NCBI GenBank assembly: GCA_002205965.3
Contig: NADL03000604.1
Coordinates: forward strand, 1,116,001-1,180,000
Origin: Kappaphycus alvarezii
Lineage: Eukaryota > Rhodophyta > Florideophyceae > Gigartinales > Solieriaceae
Direction: 5' to 3'
Length of the DNA stretch: 64,000 nt
Program-made: the position numbers and the translations under genes
Part shown: positions 61,730 to 64,000 of the stretch, one piece after another
How positions within the stretch are numbered: the stretch's first letter is position 1
Layout of the letters: each line of letters opens with the position of its first letter
The notes under the pieces: generated by a model
What the model was told of the DNA's origin: nothing
What the model saw: the letters and a program-made list of their open reading frames with translations, nothing else
Databases searched by the model: none

Positions 61730-62640
61730 CTCTACCTATTTTCATATTCCCCTGCCATGTACCATGTCCACCACATCGGTAGTTCCCCTTGAACTGCATC
61801 ACCTCTCTCCCTTAAACTTCGATCTCCTCCCTCACCATACACATTCCCCTCAACCACACATGCAGCATGTCCCAGTCGACACATCATTGCCCGTAGGCCC
61901 CCTCATTTCCTCCTTCAGCAGGTCCCCTACTCATTCCAGCTCTATGGACCGCAACTCCCGCTCTATTTGCAAATGATTGTATCCCTTCTCGCTAATCCCC
62001 TCCCCCCCTCAAGCTTCCAACCGCGCCAGAACGAAAATACGTAATAGATTGCCCTTGGCCTCCGACGCAGTTGGATGAACCAGGGGTACCACGAATTATT
62101 TCAGCGATCATCTCCGATTGCGTAGTCTAAAGATCCGCGTGTCGTCCAACATGCTGTGCTGCGGATGGCAGGCTGACGCCACTGAACACATGAATAGGGG
62201 ATGCAGACATTGCAGTGGGTTGGGTGGTCGGTGAAGTAGCCCTATTCCAATCTGATGTTATCTTCGTCGGTTACCAACTCCGATTAGGATGGAGATCTGA
62301 CTTCGACAGGGCCGGGAGGGGGTCCTGATTTCAAAAGGAAACAGGGTAGGAAGAGGGTGCTGTTAACGGAGCGAGAGGGTGTTGTGGGGTTGTAGGTGAA
62401 CCCACAAGTTGTGGGTGTTTGGGGTGGAAGGAGTGTTTGAGACTTGATGAAGAAGCGGTATAAGAACAGGAAGGGGCTCCGACAGGTGCTAGGGGTGTGA
62501 AAGAAAATTGGAGCTGGGCGAAGTTCGACAGGAACTGGAGGGGAGAGATGGGGTTGTTTTTGGGGGTGCTGCAGCAGTTTGTGTTGCCGACTTCGGTTGC
62601 TGTTGACAGCAACTTGTATGGAGAAAAATGCCGCCCTAAA
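61730..62640. other. No firm gene; possible upstream part of the 61.2 kb minus-strand remnant
   Basis: Minus-strand reading shows coding-like scraps: QIERELRSIELE and LLKEEMRGPTGND around 61900, and a Pro/Ser-rich frame at 62331-62657. Frame changes and stops separate them. They could be exons or decayed sequence of the same gene. Confidence 0.3.
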
Positions 62641-62651
62641 AGCTTGCTCAT

Positions 62652-63075
62652 CGGCAAGCCTCCCCCTCCCGGTGACTCACCGGAACTCCATCGCGTAGCC
62701 CGCGCAAAAAAAACGTACAGTTAAATTTGTCGTAAAATTTAATCGATCTAATTGGGCCAGGGGCAGGGGCGATGTGCTCGTAACATGTTTTGAATTTATT
62801 TCAGTCAGAACTCTGGAATATATAAACTTGTCGGGCCTAGAGTTTCCCATCAACGTAGTACCCACCTCTCTATTCCGGTGGAGTGTGTATCTCCCGCTAC
62901 ATGAAACCTCCCCGGTCATTTCTTGTTCTGCAAAAGGTCGTACGGAAAATTTATTCCCACTTATTTGCCGAGTTGTTAAAAAACACAAAAAACAGCACTC
63001 TACTACAGTAAGCCGCCGGCTTACTGTGGTAGAGTGCTGTTTTACCGCCGGCTTGCCGGTGAGAAAAACTCACGG
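62652..63075. repeat. Candidate foldback element (tentative)
   Basis: CGGCAAGCC at 62652-62660 recurs inverted at about 63048-63056. Near each end lies a small hairpin: CCGGTGA-C-TCACCGG at 62669-62683 and GTGAG-AAAAA-CTCAC at 63059-63073. The interior has no ORF of note. A MITE is possible; target duplications were not found. Confidence 0.3.
62991..63041. repeat. 25-bp near-perfect hairpin
   Basis: The arms 62991-63015 and 63017-63041 are reverse complements with one mismatch and a single-base loop. Arm starts AACAGCACTCTACTACAGTA. The inner part around AAGCCG-C-CGGCTT is perfect. Confidence 0.9.
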
Positions 63076-63079
63076 TCCA

Positions 63080-63520
63080 GGTACGAGGGCTGGTATTGAC
63101 ATCAGGGCTTTTGAAGATGGGAGGATCAGACCATGCCTTAGTACATTTGCCATATTATAAGTGATCCTAGGTCTTGACGACCAATTTCTGCGCCATACTC
63201 CAGGCCTGCACATCTACCCGACAAGTTCATCCGCCTTCTTAAGTTCATCATTTCATTCACAACAAAGCACAACAATACTTGTGCTCTAGATTTTATCATT
63301 CTAACGTACTTTAAGGACTGAAGCAGCTTAAGTTAGACCGCAGACTTTACGTCAGGTCCTGGGAGAGGGTGTGGCTGATTCATTGATGGTACTGTAGTCC
63401 TTACTTTTAACCATTAAATGTCAACGCCTGCTGCTTGTCTTCCACTTCTTCCTCTCCCCAATCCAGAGTTAACTCCCTCTCCTGAATGCTATTCCAGAGC
63501 ATCATCGTCATTCTCGATCT
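63080..63520. other. No recognisable gene
   Basis: About 440 bp between the hairpin region and the 3' end of the transposase. No motif or RNA gene was seen. It would include the transposase 3' flank. Confidence 0.35.
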
Positions 63521-63523
63521 GGT

Positions 63524-64000
63524 TCAATTCCTTGGAGGCTCGGAGATAATCCCTGTACCACATATCGCCGAACGCAGGTAGGATTTTGTGTAGAATTTGT
63601 TCGGCCGCAATAAACTTGGCCACTTTTTGTTGTCCTTCCTCTTTTTTATGCGTAGTCGAACGACTCGCAGCCCCTGAAACCTGCTCGTCACGTGCCCAAT
63701 TACAATTTCGGCCTTAATTCGGATCGAGCTGTGGTGGAAATTATACGCGAAAATCTCAGACAATGAAGTGTGGGGTGATGTGTAGTTGGGGATGAGCCGG
63801 GGATAAATACCGAAGGCAGCGTCCTCCAGCCCATGCTGCTTGCCATCAAAGAATTCATTCTCCAGCTCCTTTTCCAGAAACGATGCCGACCGTGCAACCC
63901 TAGCATCTTGGACGGAACCTGACCAGCCCACCACCAGATGGCGAACCTGTAGATTATAATCGTTGGAAACGAGGGACTGCACACTGTAGTTACTTTTGCA
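63524..64000 (-). CDS. PIF/Harbinger-type DDE transposase, C-terminal part (runs off the edge)
   Basis: The minus frame is open from the window edge to a TAG at 63524, about 158 codons visible. It follows the DDE_Tnp_4 pattern: NYSVQSLVSNDYNLQVRHLV, then GWSGSVQDARV, the second catalytic Asp in GLEDAAFGIYP (codon 63821-63823), and PNYTSPHTSLSEIFAYNFHH. The catalytic Glu lies in RIKAEIVIGHVTSRFQGLR (codon 63707-63709), 37 residues after the Asp. No stop or frame change interrupts the visible part, unlike most elements here. The first Asp and the N-terminus are outside the window. The Myb-like gene at 58.8-61.0 kb is the natural partner. Confidence 0.8.
   Translation of the reverse strand, partial: CKSNYSVQSLVSNDYNLQVRHLVVGWSGSVQDARVARSASFLEKELENEFFDGKQHGLEDAAFGIYPRLIPNYTSPHTSLSEIFAYNFHHSSIRIKAEIVIGHVTSRFQGLRVVRLRIKKRKDNKKWPSLLRPNKFYTKSYLRSAICGTGIISEPPRN

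Noticed and set aside
1..64000. Bacterial features: operons, CRISPR arrays, phage or defence systems
   Set aside because: No spaced direct repeats, no Shine-Dalgarno-linked gene strings. The retroelement classes and the PAK-type kinase are eukaryotic.

Overview
The window looks like nuclear DNA of a photosynthetic eukaryote. A red alga of the Chondrus/Gracilaria kind is my best guess. Three things point there: one host gene of the plastid-linked DUF1995 family, a PAK-type signalling kinase gene that needs no clear intron, and a tRNA gene whose odd architecture recalls the ectopic tRNA introns known from red algae. This is inference; no ribosomal or plastid marker is present to confirm it. Nothing bacterial (operons, Shine-Dalgarno sites, CRISPR) is seen.

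Layout. 1-6.7 kb is low-coding sequence with two coding-like remnants on the minus strand. 7.2-15.9 kb is a graveyard of one non-LTR retrotransposon family. It holds a 1.5 kb open 3' half at 7276-8787, a second decayed copy at about 9.6-10.9 kb and several short 5'-truncated 3' ends in both orientations. A tRNA-Met(CAU)-like gene with two candidate 14-nt insertions lies at 16013-16113. The host-gene island is 18.9-23.3 kb: a PAK/STE20-like kinase (plus strand, 19492-21643) converging on a DUF1995 gene (minus strand, 22234-23184). At 24.1-26.2 kb lies the other half (reverse transcriptase) of a non-LTR element.

From 26 to 58 kb the sequence is AT-rich and nearly empty of host genes. It contains a decayed Ty3/gypsy pol on the minus strand (30.3-32.7 kb) and another RT scrap (47.1-47.4 kb). 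There are two dead Tc1/mariner transposases, each missing one catalytic residue (plus strand 49.9-50.8 kb, minus strand 56.6-57.3 kb), and a doubtful copia-like remnant (53.1-53.7 kb). There are also fresh tandem duplications and repeats with a CATATGAGG core and TATA-bearing, LTR-like promoters. From 58.8 kb to the end there is PIF/Harbinger material: a broken Myb/SANT-like accessory gene, an unrecognised minus-strand coding remnant, a strong 25-bp hairpin, and a DDE transposase running off the right edge.

The two host genes show no functional link to each other. Two single-base frame changes in the kinase and a homopolymer frame change in the Harbinger gene could be real decay or assembly indels. 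That question controls how many 'pseudogenes' here are truly dead.
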